A stretch of DNA of 64,000 bases from Rhizobium sp. Q54 (lineage in GTDB: Bacteria; Pseudomonadota; Alphaproteobacteria; Micropepsales; Micropepsaceae): the NCBI GenBank assembly GCA_945882615.1, contig CAMCWK010000006.1:62001-126000 (forward strand), given 5' to 3'. Both the position numbers and the translations under genes were made by a program. Position 1 is the first letter of the stretch. Each line of letters starts with the position of its first letter. This document shows, piece after piece, positions 15,315 through 25,539 of the stretch. Under the pieces are notes generated by a model. It saw nothing but the letters and a program-made list of their open reading frames with translations. It was not told where the DNA came from and ran no database searches.

Positions 15315-16595
15315 TTAGAGCCACCGGCGGGTCAACCGGGTCAGCCAGCTTTCGCCGCTGACGCGGTCCGGACCGCCCATGGCGATGTCCGGATTCAGAA
15401 GCTCGGGCGGCAGGGTCGCGCCCGCCATCATCAGGCCGATGGCGGTGGCGTAATCGGGCCCCGCCGAGGCCGCCGCCAGGCCCGAAAAAGCTGCGGGGCG
15501 GCCGATACGCACCTGCTTGTTGAGGATGCGGGCGGCCAGTTCGCGGGTGCCCGCCAGCTGGCAGGCGCCGCCGGTCAGGACAGCGCGTCGGCCCGCCGCC
15601 ACGTCAAAGCCCGAGGCGCGCAGCCGGGTCTGGACCTCGCCGAAAATTTCTTCCAGGCGGGCCTGGATGATGCGGGTCAGCATGGAACGCGGCAGGCGCA
15701 GGGCGGAGTCGTCACCCTCCTCGCCCATCTGGGCGACAGAGACAACGTCGGAGCCGCCATCCATCTCGCCCATCGCCGCGCCATAGAGAGTCTTCACCCG
15801 TTCGGCGGCGCCCAGGGGGGCGGCCAACATGCGGGCGATGTCGCTGGTGACGGCAAAACCGCCCACCGGCACGACATCGGCATGGACCAGATGGCCTTCC
15901 AGGAAGACGGCGATGGAGGTAGTGCCGCCGCCCATGTCGATCACGGTGGCGCCGATCTGTTTTTCATCCTCAGTCAAAGTGGAAATGCCTGAGGCATAAG
16001 CGCCGAACTGGGTGCCGATGACATTGAGATGGCAACGTTCGACCGCCAGCTTGAGGTTCTGCAAGGGCGATGGCTTGACCGCCACGGCATGCATGGCGAC
16101 GCCGATGCGCTGGCAGAACATGCCGGACGGGTTCTTCACCCCGCGCGCCTCGTCCACCACATAGGCGGTGGGGGCGCTCTGGATCACTTCATGGCCTTCC
16201 AGCTTGGCGCGGGCGCGGCCGTCATTGAGCAGCACTCGCAGGTGATCATCGGAGACCAGCGCGCCGTCCAGCGACATCACCGCCCGGCTGGTCACCGAGA
16301 CCGGCTGGCCGCAATTGACGCTGATCAGGACATTCTGGATGCGGGCATCGGCCATGTTCTCGGCCGCCGCGACGCAATCGCGGATGGATTCCTCGGCCTG
16401 GTCCAGGCTGGTGATGGTGCCAGCCTTGAGGCCGGAGGATTCGCGCAAACTGCTGCCCAACACCTTCAGCGAGCCCGCCTCGGCCTGGCCGATGACGCAG
16501 ACGATCTTGGAGGTGCCGACATCCAGCGCCGAAACAAGTCCGGGTCGGTAAGCGGGGATTTCGTTGTTCACGCGCAGGCGCAGGGTCTGGTTCAT
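15315..16595 (-). CDS. ftsA: Cell division protein FtsA
   Basis: Actin-like ATPase that anchors FtsZ filaments to the membrane and recruits later divisome proteins. The start is the ATG at 16595 (426 aa), overlapping the ftsQ stop by 4 nt; the track ORF adds 51 spurious codons. Visible features are phosphate-1 LDVGTSKIVCVIG (about 25-37), SHS2/1C region VLISVNCGQPVS, phosphate-2 VIDMGGGTTSIAVF near 205, TGGACQLAG near 360, and a C-terminal amphipathic end SWLTRLTRRWL for membrane binding. Confidence 0.97.
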   Translation of the reverse strand: MNQTLRLRVNNEIPAYRPGLVSALDVGTSKIVCVIGQAEAGSLKVLGSSLRESSGLKAGTITSLDQAEESIRDCVAAAENMADARIQNVLISVNCGQPVSVTSRAVMSLDGALVSDDHLRVLLNDGRARAKLEGHEVIQSAPTAYVVDEARGVKNPSGMFCQRIGVAMHAVAVKPSPLQNLKLAVERCHLNVIGTQFGAYASGISTLTEDEKQIGATVIDMGGGTTSIAVFLEGHLVHADVVPVGGFAVTSDIARMLAAPLGAAERVKTLYGAAMGEMDGGSDVVSVAQMGEEGDDSALRLPRSMLTRIIQARLEEIFGEVQTRLRASGFDVAAGRRAVLTGGACQLAGTRELAARILNKQVRIGRPAAFSGLAAASAGPDYATAIGLMMAGATLPPELLNPDIAMGGPDRVSGESWLTRLTRRWL

Positions 16596-17557
16596 GTCTC
16601 TTTGCCCCTTTGGACGTCTTTCTTTTCGCCGGTCTTCAACATGAAGAAGTAATGCGTCGGCGAACGCAGGTCGATTTCGGTGACATCGCGTTCCAGGATG
16701 CCATTGTCGATGATCAGATGTTCCAGCGCGGCGAGCTGCTTGTCCCAACCGGCTTCCGGCAGCTTGACGATGACACCGTCATCCAGGATCAGGTTCCAGC
16801 GGCGCGAGGAAACCCGCGCGAAGGCGGCGGTACGGACCGAGATGGCGCGATGGGATTTCACCGCATCCACAAGTTCGGCGGCGCTTTGCGGCGCGCCTTC
16901 ACCCACCAGCTTGGGAAGGCGGCTGAACTTTTCGAGATCGCGGGTGGTGATGACATTGCCGTTGCGCTCCACCAGCGCGATCGGGGCTTCACCGCTGGCG
17001 TTGGGCGGGGATTGCCACAGCGCGAAGGGGCGCTTTTCCACCAGGGTGACAAAGATGGCGTCGGGATAGCGGCGATGCACTTCGGCGGATGCGATCCAGT
17101 CCAGACGCGCCAGGCGGTTGCGCGCCCCGAACAGGTCGGCACTGAAGATGGACTGGCCGGGCTGCATCGCCAGCACTTCCAGGATCTGCTTGTAGGGCGT
17201 ACGCCGGTTGCCGGTAATGTGGATTTCGGAAATGCCGAAGCCGGCATGGGCCAGCGTCTGGTTGACGCCATTGTCGATGGCGCGAAAACCCCGGCCAATG
17301 ATGCCGCTGGCGAACAAAGCGGCGAGCAGCGCCAGCACCACCGACAGGCCGGTCATCGCCATCATCGGGCGGTCGGCGAAGAAGGCGAAGCGCGGCATCA
17401 AACGGGAGAAGAAGCCGGGGGATTTTTCGCGGCGCACCGAGCCGGGCTGGACCTTGGGCAGGTCGCGGCGCGCCTTATAATTAGAAGAGGGGGGCCGCAC
17501 ACCTTGCGCGCGGGCGGGCTTGCCACGGCTTTTGCGGTCCAGGGTTACCGATCGCAT
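16592..17557 (-). CDS. ftsQ: Cell division protein FtsQ
   Basis: Bitopic divisome protein linking early and late division proteins with FtsL/FtsB. I start it at the ATG 17557 (321 aa), with GGAGG 7 nt upstream, nine codons after the track start; it then overlaps the end of ddl by 13 nt. A basic cytoplasmic tail (about 1-75), one helix (MAMTGLSVVLALLAALFASGI, about 76-96), a POTRA domain beginning ISEIHITGNRRTPYKQI, and the FtsQ/DivIB beta domain follow. Confidence 0.95.
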   Translation of the reverse strand: MRSVTLDRKSRGKPARAQGVRPPSSNYKARRDLPKVQPGSVRREKSPGFFSRLMPRFAFFADRPMMAMTGLSVVLALLAALFASGIIGRGFRAIDNGVNQTLAHAGFGISEIHITGNRRTPYKQILEVLAMQPGQSIFSADLFGARNRLARLDWIASAEVHRRYPDAIFVTLVEKRPFALWQSPPNASGEAPIALVERNGNVITTRDLEKFSRLPKLVGEGAPQSAAELVDAVKSHRAISVRTAAFARVSSRRWNLILDDGVIVKLPEAGWDKQLAALEHLIIDNGILERDVTEIDLRSPTHYFFMLKTGEKKDVQRGKET

Positions 17558-18468
17558 GACGCGTCCTCCACCATCCAGCGGCACAATTTTGCGTAAGACA
17601 TGCCGACATAGGCGGCCTGTTCGGGCACCAGCGAGGTCGGCGTCATGCCCGGCTGGGTGTTGGTTTCCAGCAGGATCAGGCGTGGCTTGTTCGTGGTGTC
17701 GTCGTAACGGAAATCGGTGCGGCTGACGCCGCGGCAGCCCAGCGCCTTGTGGGCAATCACCGACATTTCCATGCAGTCCTTTGCGACGGAGTCGGGAACC
17801 TGTGCGGGCAGGACATGCTGGGAGCCGCCCGGTGCGTATTTGGCTTCGTAATCGTAGAATTCCAGATCCGTCATGATCTCGGTGACACAGAGCGGCTTTT
17901 CGCCCATCACGCTGACCGTGAGCTCGCGGCCCGGCACGAATTCCTCCACCATCATCTCGCTGGACAGGTTCCAGTCCTCCGCGCCCAAAGCGGCGGGGGG
18001 ACGGTTGTCGCCCTTCCTGATGATGAAAATGCCGACGCTGGAGCCTTCATTGACCGGCTTCACGACGTAAGGCGGCTCCATCATGTGGCGCGCGCCGGCT
18101 TCCTTGCGGTCACAGACGATGGACTTGACGACTGGGAGGCCGGCGGCGCGGTAGATGTCCTTGGTGCGTTCCTTGTGCATCGCCAGCGCCGAGGCCAGCA
18201 CGCCGGAGTGGGTGTAAGGCAGGCGCATCCATTCCAGAATGCCCTGCACCGTGCCGTCTTCGCCGAAGCGGCCATGCAGGGCGTTGAACACCGCATCGGG
18301 CCTGGCGGCGCGCAACTGCGACGTCAGATCGTCGGCGGGATCGATTTCGATTGCGTCGAAGCCTTCTTCCGTCAAGGCTTTCATCACGCCGCGCCCTGAC
18401 GAGAAGGAGACTTCGCGTTCAGCGGAGCGGCCCCCCATCAACACGGCAATGCGCTTGAAGGCGGTCAT
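17545..18468 (-). CDS. ddl: D-alanine--D-alanine ligase
   Basis: ATP-grasp enzyme making D-Ala-D-Ala for the peptidoglycan precursor. The start at 18468 (307 aa) overlaps the murB stop by 4 nt (ATGA). [15 protein letters not shown] (about 9-23) is the substrate-binding start. [15 protein letters not shown] near 62-76, the [16 protein letters not shown]-grasp loop near 140 and the RTDFRYD...[19 protein letters not shown] metal/substrate block near 255-290 complete the DdlB signature set. Confidence 0.97.
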   Translation of the reverse strand: MTAFKRIAVLMGGRSAEREVSFSSGRGVMKALTEEGFDAIEIDPADDLTSQLRAARPDAVFNALHGRFGEDGTVQGILEWMRLPYTHSGVLASALAMHKERTKDIYRAAGLPVVKSIVCDRKEAGARHMMEPPYVVKPVNEGSSVGIFIIRKGDNRPPAALGAEDWNLSSEMMVEEFVPGRELTVSVMGEKPLCVTEIMTDLEFYDYEAKYAPGGSQHVLPAQVPDSVAKDCMEMSVIAHKALGCRGVSRTDFRYDDTTNKPRLILLETNTQPGMTPTSLVPEQAAYVGMSYAKLCRWMVEDASCDR

Positions 18469-19370
18469 GTAACCCCCACGCGCTTGATTTCCCATTCCAG
18501 GGTGATGCCGGATTTCTCCAGCACGCGCTTGCGCACTTCCTCGCCCAGCATTTCCAGGTCGGTGGCGCTGGCGTCGCCGGTATTGATCAGGAAGTTAGTG
18601 TGCTTTTCGGAAACCTGGGCGCCGCCGATCTTCAGGCCGCGGCAACCGGCTTCGTCGACAAGCTGCCAGGCCTTGTGGCCTGGCGGATTTTTGAAGGTGC
18701 TGCCGCCGGTCTTGGACTTGATCGGCTGGGCGGCTTCGCGGTTGGCGGAAAGTTCTTCCATGCGGGCGCGGATGGCGGCGGGTTCGTCCGCCGTGCCTTG
18801 GAGCACCGCCTCGATGAAAATCAGGTCGTCGGACGCGCCCTTGGCTTTGCGGTACTCGAACGCCATGTCGGCGCTGGAAAGCCTTATTTTGTTGCCTTTT
18901 CCGTCGATCGCACTGGCTTCGACAAAGATGTCCCTGATCTCGCGGCCATAGCAGCCGGCATTCATCTTGAGCGCCCCGCCGATGGTGCCCGGCACGCCGC
19001 GCAGAAATTCCAGGCCGGCGATGCCGGTATCGGCGGCGGCGCGCGCCACCGCGCCGTCCAGGGCGGCGGCGCCGACGCGCACCCGCAACCCATCAATCTC
19101 GATTTTTCCGAAGGCGGACGACAGCCGCACCACCGCGCCGGGAATGCCACCGTCGCGCACCAAGAGATTGGAGCCCACCCCGATCACCGACACGCGCAGA
19201 TCGGCGGGCTTGGCGGCGATAAAGCTGGCGAGGTCGTCGGCATCGGCGGGACGGAACAGCACTTCGGCGGGACCGCCAGCGCGAAACCAGACGAGATCCT
19301 TCAGCGGCGCACCCAGCGTGATCGAACCACGCACCGGCGGAAGCATGTCACAAGGACGGGTCATCATCAC
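18465..19370 (-). CDS. murB: UDP-N-acetylenolpyruvoylglucosamine reductase MurB
   Basis: FAD enzyme reducing UDP-GlcNAc-enolpyruvate to UDP-MurNAc with NADPH. The 301 aa show [14 protein letters not shown] (about 28-41), the FAD block [17 protein letters not shown] (about 62-78), [18 protein letters not shown] (about 125-142), and [24 protein letters not shown] with the catalytic Ser. Lacking the extra C-terminal loop, it belongs to the shorter type II MurB class. The start codon lies in a 4-nt overlap with murC. Confidence 0.97.
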   Translation of the reverse strand: MMMTRPCDMLPPVRGSITLGAPLKDLVWFRAGGPAEVLFRPADADDLASFIAAKPADLRVSVIGVGSNLLVRDGGIPGAVVRLSSAFGKIEIDGLRVRVGAAALDGAVARAAADTGIAGLEFLRGVPGTIGGALKMNAGCYGREIRDIFVEASAIDGKGNKIRLSSADMAFEYRKAKGASDDLIFIEAVLQGTADEPAAIRARMEELSANREAAQPIKSKTGGSTFKNPPGHKAWQLVDEAGCRGLKIGGAQVSEKHTNFLINTGDASATDLEMLGEEVRKRVLEKSGITLEWEIKRVGVT

Positions 19371-20788
19371 GTCAGACCCTCCAGCTTTTTCGGCAAGTTA
19401 TACATCCAGCCGGTGATGGAGCCGGCGCCGGTGCCGATGATGGCGGCGCCCGGCTTCACATAGGGGGCGACGGCGGCGGCGAGATCGTCTTCGCCGTCGA
19501 TCAAGATGACATTGCGATGGCCATGGGCGCGCAGGGCTTCGGCATAGCTGTCGCGGTTGATGCCTTCGATCGGTTGCTCGCCCGCGGCATAGACCGGCGC
19601 GATCACCGCCACATCGGCGTCATTCAGGCAGGTGGCGAATTGCTCGAAGGTGTCGCGCAACCTTGTGTACCTGTGCGGCTGCACCACCGCCACGATGGGC
19701 CCCTTGTAAGCCTGGCGAGCGGCGCGCACCGCGGCGGCGATCTTGAAAGGATTGTGGGCATAGTCATCGATGATGGCGGCGCCATTCACCTCGCCCACCT
19801 TGGTGAAGCGGCGACGAACACCACGAAATTCGGACAGGCCCTTCTTGATGGTGGCGTCGGCAACGCCCAACTGGCGGGCCACCACGATGGCGGCCAGCGC
19901 ATTCTGGACATTGTGCTCGCCGGGCATCGGCAGGCTCATGCCGTCCAGCCGTTCCTCGGTATTCTTGCGGCGGTCGGTGAAGACCAGGTCGAAATGGGAG
20001 GCGCCTTCGGAGAAGCTGACATTCACCGCCCGGGCGTCGGCCTGGGGCGAAAAGCCATAGGTGATCATGCGGCGGTCGGTGATACGGCCCACCATCGCCT
20101 GCACTTCGGGATGGTCGATGCACAGCACGGCGAAGCCGTAGAAGGGCACGTTTTCCACGAAACGCTGGAAGGCGTCGCGCATGTTGTCGAAGGTGCCGTA
20201 GAAATCCAGGTGGTCGGGGTCTTCGTTGGTCACCACCGCCACGGTGGCGGGCAGACGCAAGAAAGTGCCGTCGCTTTCGTCGGCCTCGACCACGACCCAT
20301 TCGCCCACGCCCAACCGGGCGTTGGTGCCATAGGCGTTGATGATGCCGCCATTGACCACGGTGGGGTCCATGCCGCCCGCATCCAGCAGCGCGGCGACCA
20401 GCGTGGTGGTGGTGGTCTTGCCATTGGTGCCGGCGATGGCGATGCAGGACCTGAGGCGCATGATCTCGGCCAGCATTTCGGCGCGGCGCACCAGCGGCAG
20501 GCTCAGCGCGCGGGCGGCATCGAACTCGATATTGCCGAGCTTGACCGCGGATGAATAAACGACGGCGTGGGCATCCTTGAGATTGTCGGCATTGTGGCCG
20601 ACATGGACGGTGATGCCCATTTCGCGCAGGCGCTTCACGTTCGCGTTTTCCGCGGCGTCCGATCCCTGAACCTTGTAACCCAGATTGTGCATGATCTCGG
20701 CGATGCCGCTCATGCCGATGCCGCCGATGCCGATGAAGTGGATGGCGCCGATGTCCAGCGGCACGCGGGTGGTGACCGGTGTCGCCAT
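19367..20788 (-). CDS. murC: UDP-N-acetylmuramate--L-alanine ligase MurC
   Basis: Adds L-Ala to UDP-MurNAc using ATP, the first Mur ligase step. The 473 aa carry [16 protein letters not shown] (Rossmann domain, about 17-32), ATP-binding [16 protein letters not shown] (about 118-133), [11 protein letters not shown] near 188, and [22 protein letters not shown] (about 318-339). The start shares one base with the murG stop (TAATG), and the end overlaps murB by 4 nt. Confidence 0.97.
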   Translation of the reverse strand: MATPVTTRVPLDIGAIHFIGIGGIGMSGIAEIMHNLGYKVQGSDAAENANVKRLREMGITVHVGHNADNLKDAHAVVYSSAVKLGNIEFDAARALSLPLVRRAEMLAEIMRLRSCIAIAGTNGKTTTTTLVAALLDAGGMDPTVVNGGIINAYGTNARLGVGEWVVVEADESDGTFLRLPATVAVVTNEDPDHLDFYGTFDNMRDAFQRFVENVPFYGFAVLCIDHPEVQAMVGRITDRRMITYGFSPQADARAVNVSFSEGASHFDLVFTDRRKNTEERLDGMSLPMPGEHNVQNALAAIVVARQLGVADATIKKGLSEFRGVRRRFTKVGEVNGAAIIDDYAHNPFKIAAAVRAARQAYKGPIVAVVQPHRYTRLRDTFEQFATCLNDADVAVIAPVYAAGEQPIEGINRDSYAEALRAHGHRNVILIDGEDDLAAAVAPYVKPGAAIIGTGAGSITGWMYNLPKKLEGLT

Positions 20789-21864
20789 TACGCGGCCCTC
20801 CGCGCAAGCGTCTCGACAACATCGGCCAGTTTTTCCGCCGCCTTGGGCGTCGCCAGGGCATGGGCGCGGGCGGCGGTGCGGGCCAGCGCCATCGGGTCGG
20901 CGAAAATCTTGATGATCATCTTGGCCAATGAATCCGGGCTTAAATCACGCTGCCGCACCCGCCAGCCGGCCTCGGCGCGGGCCAGGATATCGGCATTGGG
21001 CGTCTGGTTGTCGTCCAGCGCGCCGGGGAGCGGCACCAGGATCGCAGGGCGGCCGATCGCCATCAGTTCGGCGATGGTGCCGGCGCCGGAGCGGGCGATC
21101 ACCAGATGGGTTTCGGCCATGCGCCGGGGCAAATCGGTGAAGAAAGGCTCTAGCTGGGCGCGGATTTCGGCATTGCGATAAATGGTGCGCACCTCTTCTA
21201 TATCTTCGGGGCGGCATTGCTGCACCACGTTCAGGCGCATCTTCATGTCATGGGGAAGGCGCGTCAGCGCGGCAGGCACGATTTCCGACAGCGCGCGGGC
21301 GCCCTGGCTGCCGCCGAACACCAAGAGGCGCAGCGGACCGTTGGCTTCCGGCACATTATAAGATGCGCCCCACAGCGCCTCGACTTCCGGGCGCAGCGGA
21401 TTGCCGGTCAGCACCACCTTGGACGGATCGGCAGGCGCAAAGCGGGCGATAGGAAAGGCCGCCGCCACGGTCCTGACCTTGTTCATCACCAGCCGGTTGG
21501 CGCGGCCGACCACAGCATTCTGTTCGATGATGGCGGTGGGCAGCCGAAGCAGTGTCGCGGCCAGCATCACCGGCACGGATGGATAGCCGCCAAAGCCGAT
21601 CACCGCGTCGGGCTTGAGTTTCATCAACCGCACCAGCGCGGTCACCAACCCGGCAGCGATCTTGAACGGCGCCGTGACGGCATTGAAGGGCGAGGATGGC
21701 ACGGTCTGGATCAGCGCACCGGGAAACTGGGCGGCATAGTGGATGAAGCGGGCGTCGGTCATCACCACGATCTTGCGGCCACGCTTGATCAGCTCGTCCG
21801 CCAGGGCCTGGGCGGGGAACAGATGCCCGCCGGTGCCTCCTGCTGACAAAACGATAACGCTCAT
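20788..21864 (-). CDS. murG: UDP-GlcNAc:lipid I transferase MurG
   Basis: GT-B glycosyltransferase converting lipid I to lipid II at the cytoplasmic face. The true start is the ATG at 21864 (358 aa), overlapping the ftsW stop by 4 nt; the 725-aa track ORF is this frame running through ftsW. Signatures are [17 protein letters not shown] (about 6-22), [12 protein letters not shown] near 100, [14 protein letters not shown] near 122, [13 protein letters not shown] near 190 and the donor site [26 protein letters not shown] near 267-292. Confidence 0.97.
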   Translation of the reverse strand: MSVIVLSAGGTGGHLFPAQALADELIKRGRKIVVMTDARFIHYAAQFPGALIQTVPSSPFNAVTAPFKIAAGLVTALVRLMKLKPDAVIGFGGYPSVPVMLAATLLRLPTAIIEQNAVVGRANRLVMNKVRTVAAAFPIARFAPADPSKVVLTGNPLRPEVEALWGASYNVPEANGPLRLLVFGGSQGARALSEIVPAALTRLPHDMKMRLNVVQQCRPEDIEEVRTIYRNAEIRAQLEPFFTDLPRRMAETHLVIARSGAGTIAELMAIGRPAILVPLPGALDDNQTPNADILARAEAGWRVRQRDLSPDSLAKMIIKIFADPMALARTAARAHALATPKAAEKLADVVETLARRAA

Positions 21865-23003
21865 GCCCGCACCATGAAGAAGCTGGGATCGTCGCGGGTG
21901 ACGACCTTGGGCCGCTGGCGGGTCACCGCCAGGGCAAAACCCATCGTGACCGCCACCGCGAACCGCGACGAACCGCCATAGGAGATAAAGGGCAGCGTCA
22001 TGCCCTTGGCCGGCAGCAGGGATATCGCCACGCCCATATTGATGAAGGCCTGAACCGCCGTGACCAGCGCCAGGCCTGCGCCCGCCAGCTGCGCAAACGG
22101 TTCGCGCGCCGCCGCCGCGCGCAGCAGCAACCGCACGGTCAGGACGCCGAAGGTCGCGGCGATCAGCCCGCAGAGCAGGAAGCCGAACTCCTCCCCCGCC
22201 AGCGCGAAGATAAAATCCGTATGCACGTCCGGGATGCGGTACTTGACGGTGCCCGCACCCGGACCCACGCCGCTGAACCCGCCATGCGCAAAAGCCTTCA
22301 GCGCCAGCCCGGCCTGATAGCCGGCTTCCGAATGGCCCAGATATTGGTCCACCCGACGATTGACGTGCGGGAAGATCTGGTAGGCCAGAAAGCCCAGCAT
22401 GCCGGTGGCGGCGATGCCCGCCGATACCCACACGAAGGACATGCCCCAGAAGAACAGCATGCCGCCCCACAGGCACAGCAGCAGCGCGGTCTGGCCCACA
22501 TCGGGCTGATTGACCAGGATCAGCAGCGCGGGCAGCAGCAGCAGGAAAGTGACCATCGGCTTGGGGATTGCCAGTGGATGGCGGTCGGCCAGCACGGCGG
22601 CGGCCAGGATGGCAAAGCCGGGCTTGAGGAATTCCGACGGCTGAAGATGGAAGGCGCCGAAATCCAGTTCGCGCTTGGCGCCCAGAAGGTCTGCGCCGAC
22701 GAACAGAACCAGGCCGGACCCGATCAGGGCGCCGGCAAACGTCACCGCGCCCGCGATACGGATCTGGCGCAGGGACAGCAGCGACATGCCGCACAGGATG
22801 GCAATGGCGAACACCGCGAACATCACCTGCCGCGCGGTATAGCGGAAATCCCCGCCCGCCATCGGGCTGCCGGTGGTGGCGGGACTGGCGGCAAAGGCCA
22901 GCATCAACCCGATGCCCGCCAGCAGCAGCATGCAGCCCAGCGCCACCCGGTCTATGGTGAACCACCAGTCGGCAAGCGCGGATTTGTTGGCGCGGTTTAT
23001 CAT
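21861..23003 (-). CDS. ftsW: Peptidoglycan glycosyltransferase FtsW
   Basis: SEDS-family polytopic membrane protein that polymerises lipid II in the septum together with FtsI. The 380 aa form about ten helices. LQPSEFLKPGFAI (about 131-143), the GVGPGAGTVKYRIPDVHTDFIFALAGEEFG block (about 246-275) with the catalytic-loop acidic residues, and the closing ISYGGSSRFAVAV (about 340-352) are diagnostic. It overlaps murD and murG by 4 nt each. Confidence 0.96.
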   Translation of the reverse strand: MINRANKSALADWWFTIDRVALGCMLLLAGIGLMLAFAASPATTGSPMAGGDFRYTARQVMFAVFAIAILCGMSLLSLRQIRIAGAVTFAGALIGSGLVLFVGADLLGAKRELDFGAFHLQPSEFLKPGFAILAAAVLADRHPLAIPKPMVTFLLLLPALLILVNQPDVGQTALLLCLWGGMLFFWGMSFVWVSAGIAATGMLGFLAYQIFPHVNRRVDQYLGHSEAGYQAGLALKAFAHGGFSGVGPGAGTVKYRIPDVHTDFIFALAGEEFGFLLCGLIAATFGVLTVRLLLRAAAAREPFAQLAGAGLALVTAVQAFINMGVAISLLPAKGMTLPFISYGGSSRFAVAVTMGFALAVTRQRPKVVTRDDPSFFMVRA

Positions 23004-24442
23004 GAGGCCGCTTTCAGATCCCGGGGCAGCTTGGCGACCGCCGCGCGGAAGGCGTCGCCGCGCTGCTCGAAATCCTGGAACTGGTCGTAGGAGGCGCAGG
23101 CCGGCGACAACAGCACCACAGGGGCAGGCGCGGCCGAAGCGATGGCGTCACGGGCGGCGGCTTCCACCGCCTTGTCCAGGGTGCCCGACATTTCATACTG
23201 CGCCTTGCCGTCCAGGGTGCGGGCGAACAGCGGCGCAGCCTCGCCGATCAGATAGGCCTTGCGGATGCGCGGGAAGAAAGAGATGAGGCTTTCAATGCCG
23301 CCCTCCTTGGGTTTGCCGCCCGCGATCCAGAAGATGTCGGGATAGACCGCCAGAGCGCGCGCGGTGGCGTCGGCATTGGTGGCCTTGGAGTCGTTGATGA
23401 AAGACGCCTTGCCGATATGGCCGACATCTTCCATCCGGTGCGCCAGGCCCGGGAAGCTGGCGATGGCGGCAATGATCTGCCTGGTGTCGCTGATAAAGGG
23501 TTTCACCGCGCCATAGGCCAGCGCCGCATTCTGCCAATTGTGCACGCCGGGAAGATGGGACGCGTCGGCCATCTCCATCACCTTGTGGGCGCGCCCCGCC
23601 AGCGCGTCATACAGCGCGCCGTCCACCACAAAGAGGCCGCGCCCCAACACCTTGCCCACCGAAACCGGATAGGCCTGGGCAACGGCCTTGTTTTTGGCGG
23701 CGGCGGACAGCTGGGTGAAGATGGCGGCGGAATAATCGTCATCCACGCCGATCACCATCTGGCCGCCGGGCGCGGTCTGCTTGAGCAGGCGCGCCTTGAT
23801 GGCGGCGTATTGGTCCATGCTGCCATGGCGGTCGATATGATCGGGCGACAGGTTGGACAGCAGTGTGATGTCGGGCCTCAGCCCGGGCGCCAGATCGATC
23901 TGGAAGCTGGACATTTCCAGCACATAAATGGTCTTGGCCGAGGGAAGCGAAAGCTCCAGCACCGAGTTTCCGATATTGCCGCCGATCTGGGCGTCGAAGC
24001 CGCAGGACTTCAATATGTGTCCCACCAGGGCGGTGGTGGTGGATTTTCCGTTGGTGCCGGTAATCGCAATCACCGGCGCCTTGCCGGGCGCGTTGGCACC
24101 CACTTCTTTTGAGTCAGGACGGATTTCGCGGGCGAACAGCTCGACATCGCCGATCACCGGCACCTTGGCCTGGTTCGCATGAACCACAACGCCGTGCGGC
24201 GCGGGATGGGTCAGCGGCACGCCCGGCGACAGCACAAGGGCGGAGATTTTTTCCCACGGCCATTCGCGCCAGGGCATCAGTTCGGCGCCTTCCTGGCCGC
24301 CAAGATCGCGCGCGGTGGAGGAGTCGTCCCAGGCGATGACATGGGTGCCGCCGGCCACCAGCGAACGCACCGCGCCCAGCCCGGTGCGGGCCAGGCCGAA
24401 AACGGCGACGGTTCGATTGGCAAAGGCGCGGCTGGCGATCAT
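23000..24442 (-). CDS. murD: UDP-MurNAc-L-Ala--D-Glu ligase MurD
   Basis: Adds D-Glu to the nucleotide precursor. The 480 aa contain VAVFGLARTGLGAVRSL (about 12-28), ATP-binding AITGTNGKSTTTALVGHIL (about 125-143), LSPDHIDRHGSMDQYAAIK (about 206-224), GLAHRMEDVGHIGKASFINDSKATNADAT (about 343-371), and VLLSPACASYDQF near the C-terminus (about 452-464). The stop overlaps the ftsW start by 4 nt. Confidence 0.97.
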   Translation of the reverse strand: MIASRAFANRTVAVFGLARTGLGAVRSLVAGGTHVIAWDDSSTARDLGGQEGAELMPWREWPWEKISALVLSPGVPLTHPAPHGVVVHANQAKVPVIGDVELFAREIRPDSKEVGANAPGKAPVIAITGTNGKSTTTALVGHILKSCGFDAQIGGNIGNSVLELSLPSAKTIYVLEMSSFQIDLAPGLRPDITLLSNLSPDHIDRHGSMDQYAAIKARLLKQTAPGGQMVIGVDDDYSAAIFTQLSAAAKNKAVAQAYPVSVGKVLGRGLFVVDGALYDALAGRAHKVMEMADASHLPGVHNWQNAALAYGAVKPFISDTRQIIAAIASFPGLAHRMEDVGHIGKASFINDSKATNADATARALAVYPDIFWIAGGKPKEGGIESLISFFPRIRKAYLIGEAAPLFARTLDGKAQYEMSGTLDKAVEAAARDAIASAAPAPVVLLSPACASYDQFQDFEQRGDAFRAAVAKLPRDLKAAS

Positions 24443-24446
24443 CTGG

Positions 24447-25538
24447 TCACCGCAGCTTCAGGGTTGCGAGGCCCAGCAGGGCCAGGACCACCGCCACGAT
24501 CCAGAAGCGGATCACGATGGTGGGCTCGGTCCAGCCAAGCTGCTCGTAATGGTGATGGATCGGCGCCATGCGGAAGACGCGCTTGCCGGTGAGCTTGAAC
24601 GACACCACCTGGACGATCACCGAGACGGTCTCGACCACGAACAGCCCACCCACCAGCGCCAGCACGATCTCATGCTTGGCGGCGACGGCCACGACGCCCA
24701 GGGCGCCACCAAGAGGCAAAGAACCCGTATCGCCCATGAAGATGGCGGCGGGCGGTGCGTTGTACCAGAGAAAGCCCAGGCCTGCGCCGACCAGCGCCGC
24801 CAGGAAGACCGCCAACTCCCCGGTATGGGGGACATAGGGAATCTGCAGGTAGCCGGCGAAGACCTCGTTGCCGACCAGATAGACAATAAGTGTGAAGGTG
24901 GCCGCCGCGATCATCACCGGCACGATGGCCAGCCCATCGAGACCGTCGGTGAAGTTCACCGCATTGGCGGCGCCGGCAATGACAAAGCCGCCCACCACCA
25001 GGAAGAAGAGACCGAAGGGCAGCAGCACGGTTTTCAGGAAGGGCACGGTCAACACGCCCGACAGATCGGGCGCCTGGATGCGCATGATCAGCCAGGTGGC
25101 CAAAGCGGCGACAGCGAATTCTATCAGGAGGCGCGATCTGCTCGTAAGTCCATCGGAGGTGCGCTTGGTCACTTTGTAATAGTCATCCAGGAAGCCCAGC
25201 AGGCCGAAGCTGCCCACAACCAGGAGCGCGATCCAGACATAGGGGTTGGAGAGGTTGGCCCAGAGCAGGGTGGCGCCGATCCAGGGGATCAGGATCAGGA
25301 TGCCGCCCATGGTGGGGGTGCCGGCCTTTTCGATGATGTGGCGGGCGGGGCCATCGCTGCGGATCGGCTGGCCCTTGCCCTGCTTCATTTTCAGCCAGCG
25401 GATCAGCATCGGATTGATCAAAAAGGCGATCAGCAGCGCCGTCACCACCGCCGCGCCCGAGCGGAAGGTGAGGTAGCGGAACAGGCGGAAGAAGGCGAGT
25501 TCCTCGGTCTGGGTCAGAAGCGACAGATAATAAAGCAT
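24447..25538 (-). CDS. mraY: Phospho-MurNAc-pentapeptide translocase MraY
   Basis: Membrane enzyme transferring phospho-MurNAc-pentapeptide to undecaprenyl phosphate to form lipid I. The 363 aa form ten helices. [11 protein letters not shown] (about 73-83), [11 protein letters not shown] (about 116-126) with the catalytic Asp pair, [17 protein letters not shown] (about 193-209), [15 protein letters not shown] (about 268-282) and [24 protein letters not shown] (about 325-348) are the family blocks. It is separated from murF by 1 bp and from murD by 4 bp. Confidence 0.97.
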   Translation of the reverse strand: MLYYLSLLTQTEELAFFRLFRYLTFRSGAAVVTALLIAFLINPMLIRWLKMKQGKGQPIRSDGPARHIIEKAGTPTMGGILILIPWIGATLLWANLSNPYVWIALLVVGSFGLLGFLDDYYKVTKRTSDGLTSRSRLLIEFAVAALATWLIMRIQAPDLSGVLTVPFLKTVLLPFGLFFLVVGGFVIAGAANAVNFTDGLDGLAIVPVMIAAATFTLIVYLVGNEVFAGYLQIPYVPHTGELAVFLAALVGAGLGFLWYNAPPAAIFMGDTGSLPLGGALGVVAVAAKHEIVLALVGGLFVVETVSVIVQVVSFKLTGKRVFRMAPIHHHYEQLGWTEPTIVIRFWIVAVVLALLGLATLKLR

Positions 25539-25539
25539 T

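Noticed and set aside
13647-15992. 781-aa plus-strand ORF opposite ftsZ/ftsA
   Set aside because: Mirror frame of GC-rich conserved genes; no recognisable protein features.
20788-22965. 725-aa ORF suggesting an FtsW-MurG fusion
   Set aside because: The first half is an out-of-frame reading of ftsW; murG begins at the ATGA overlap at 21864.
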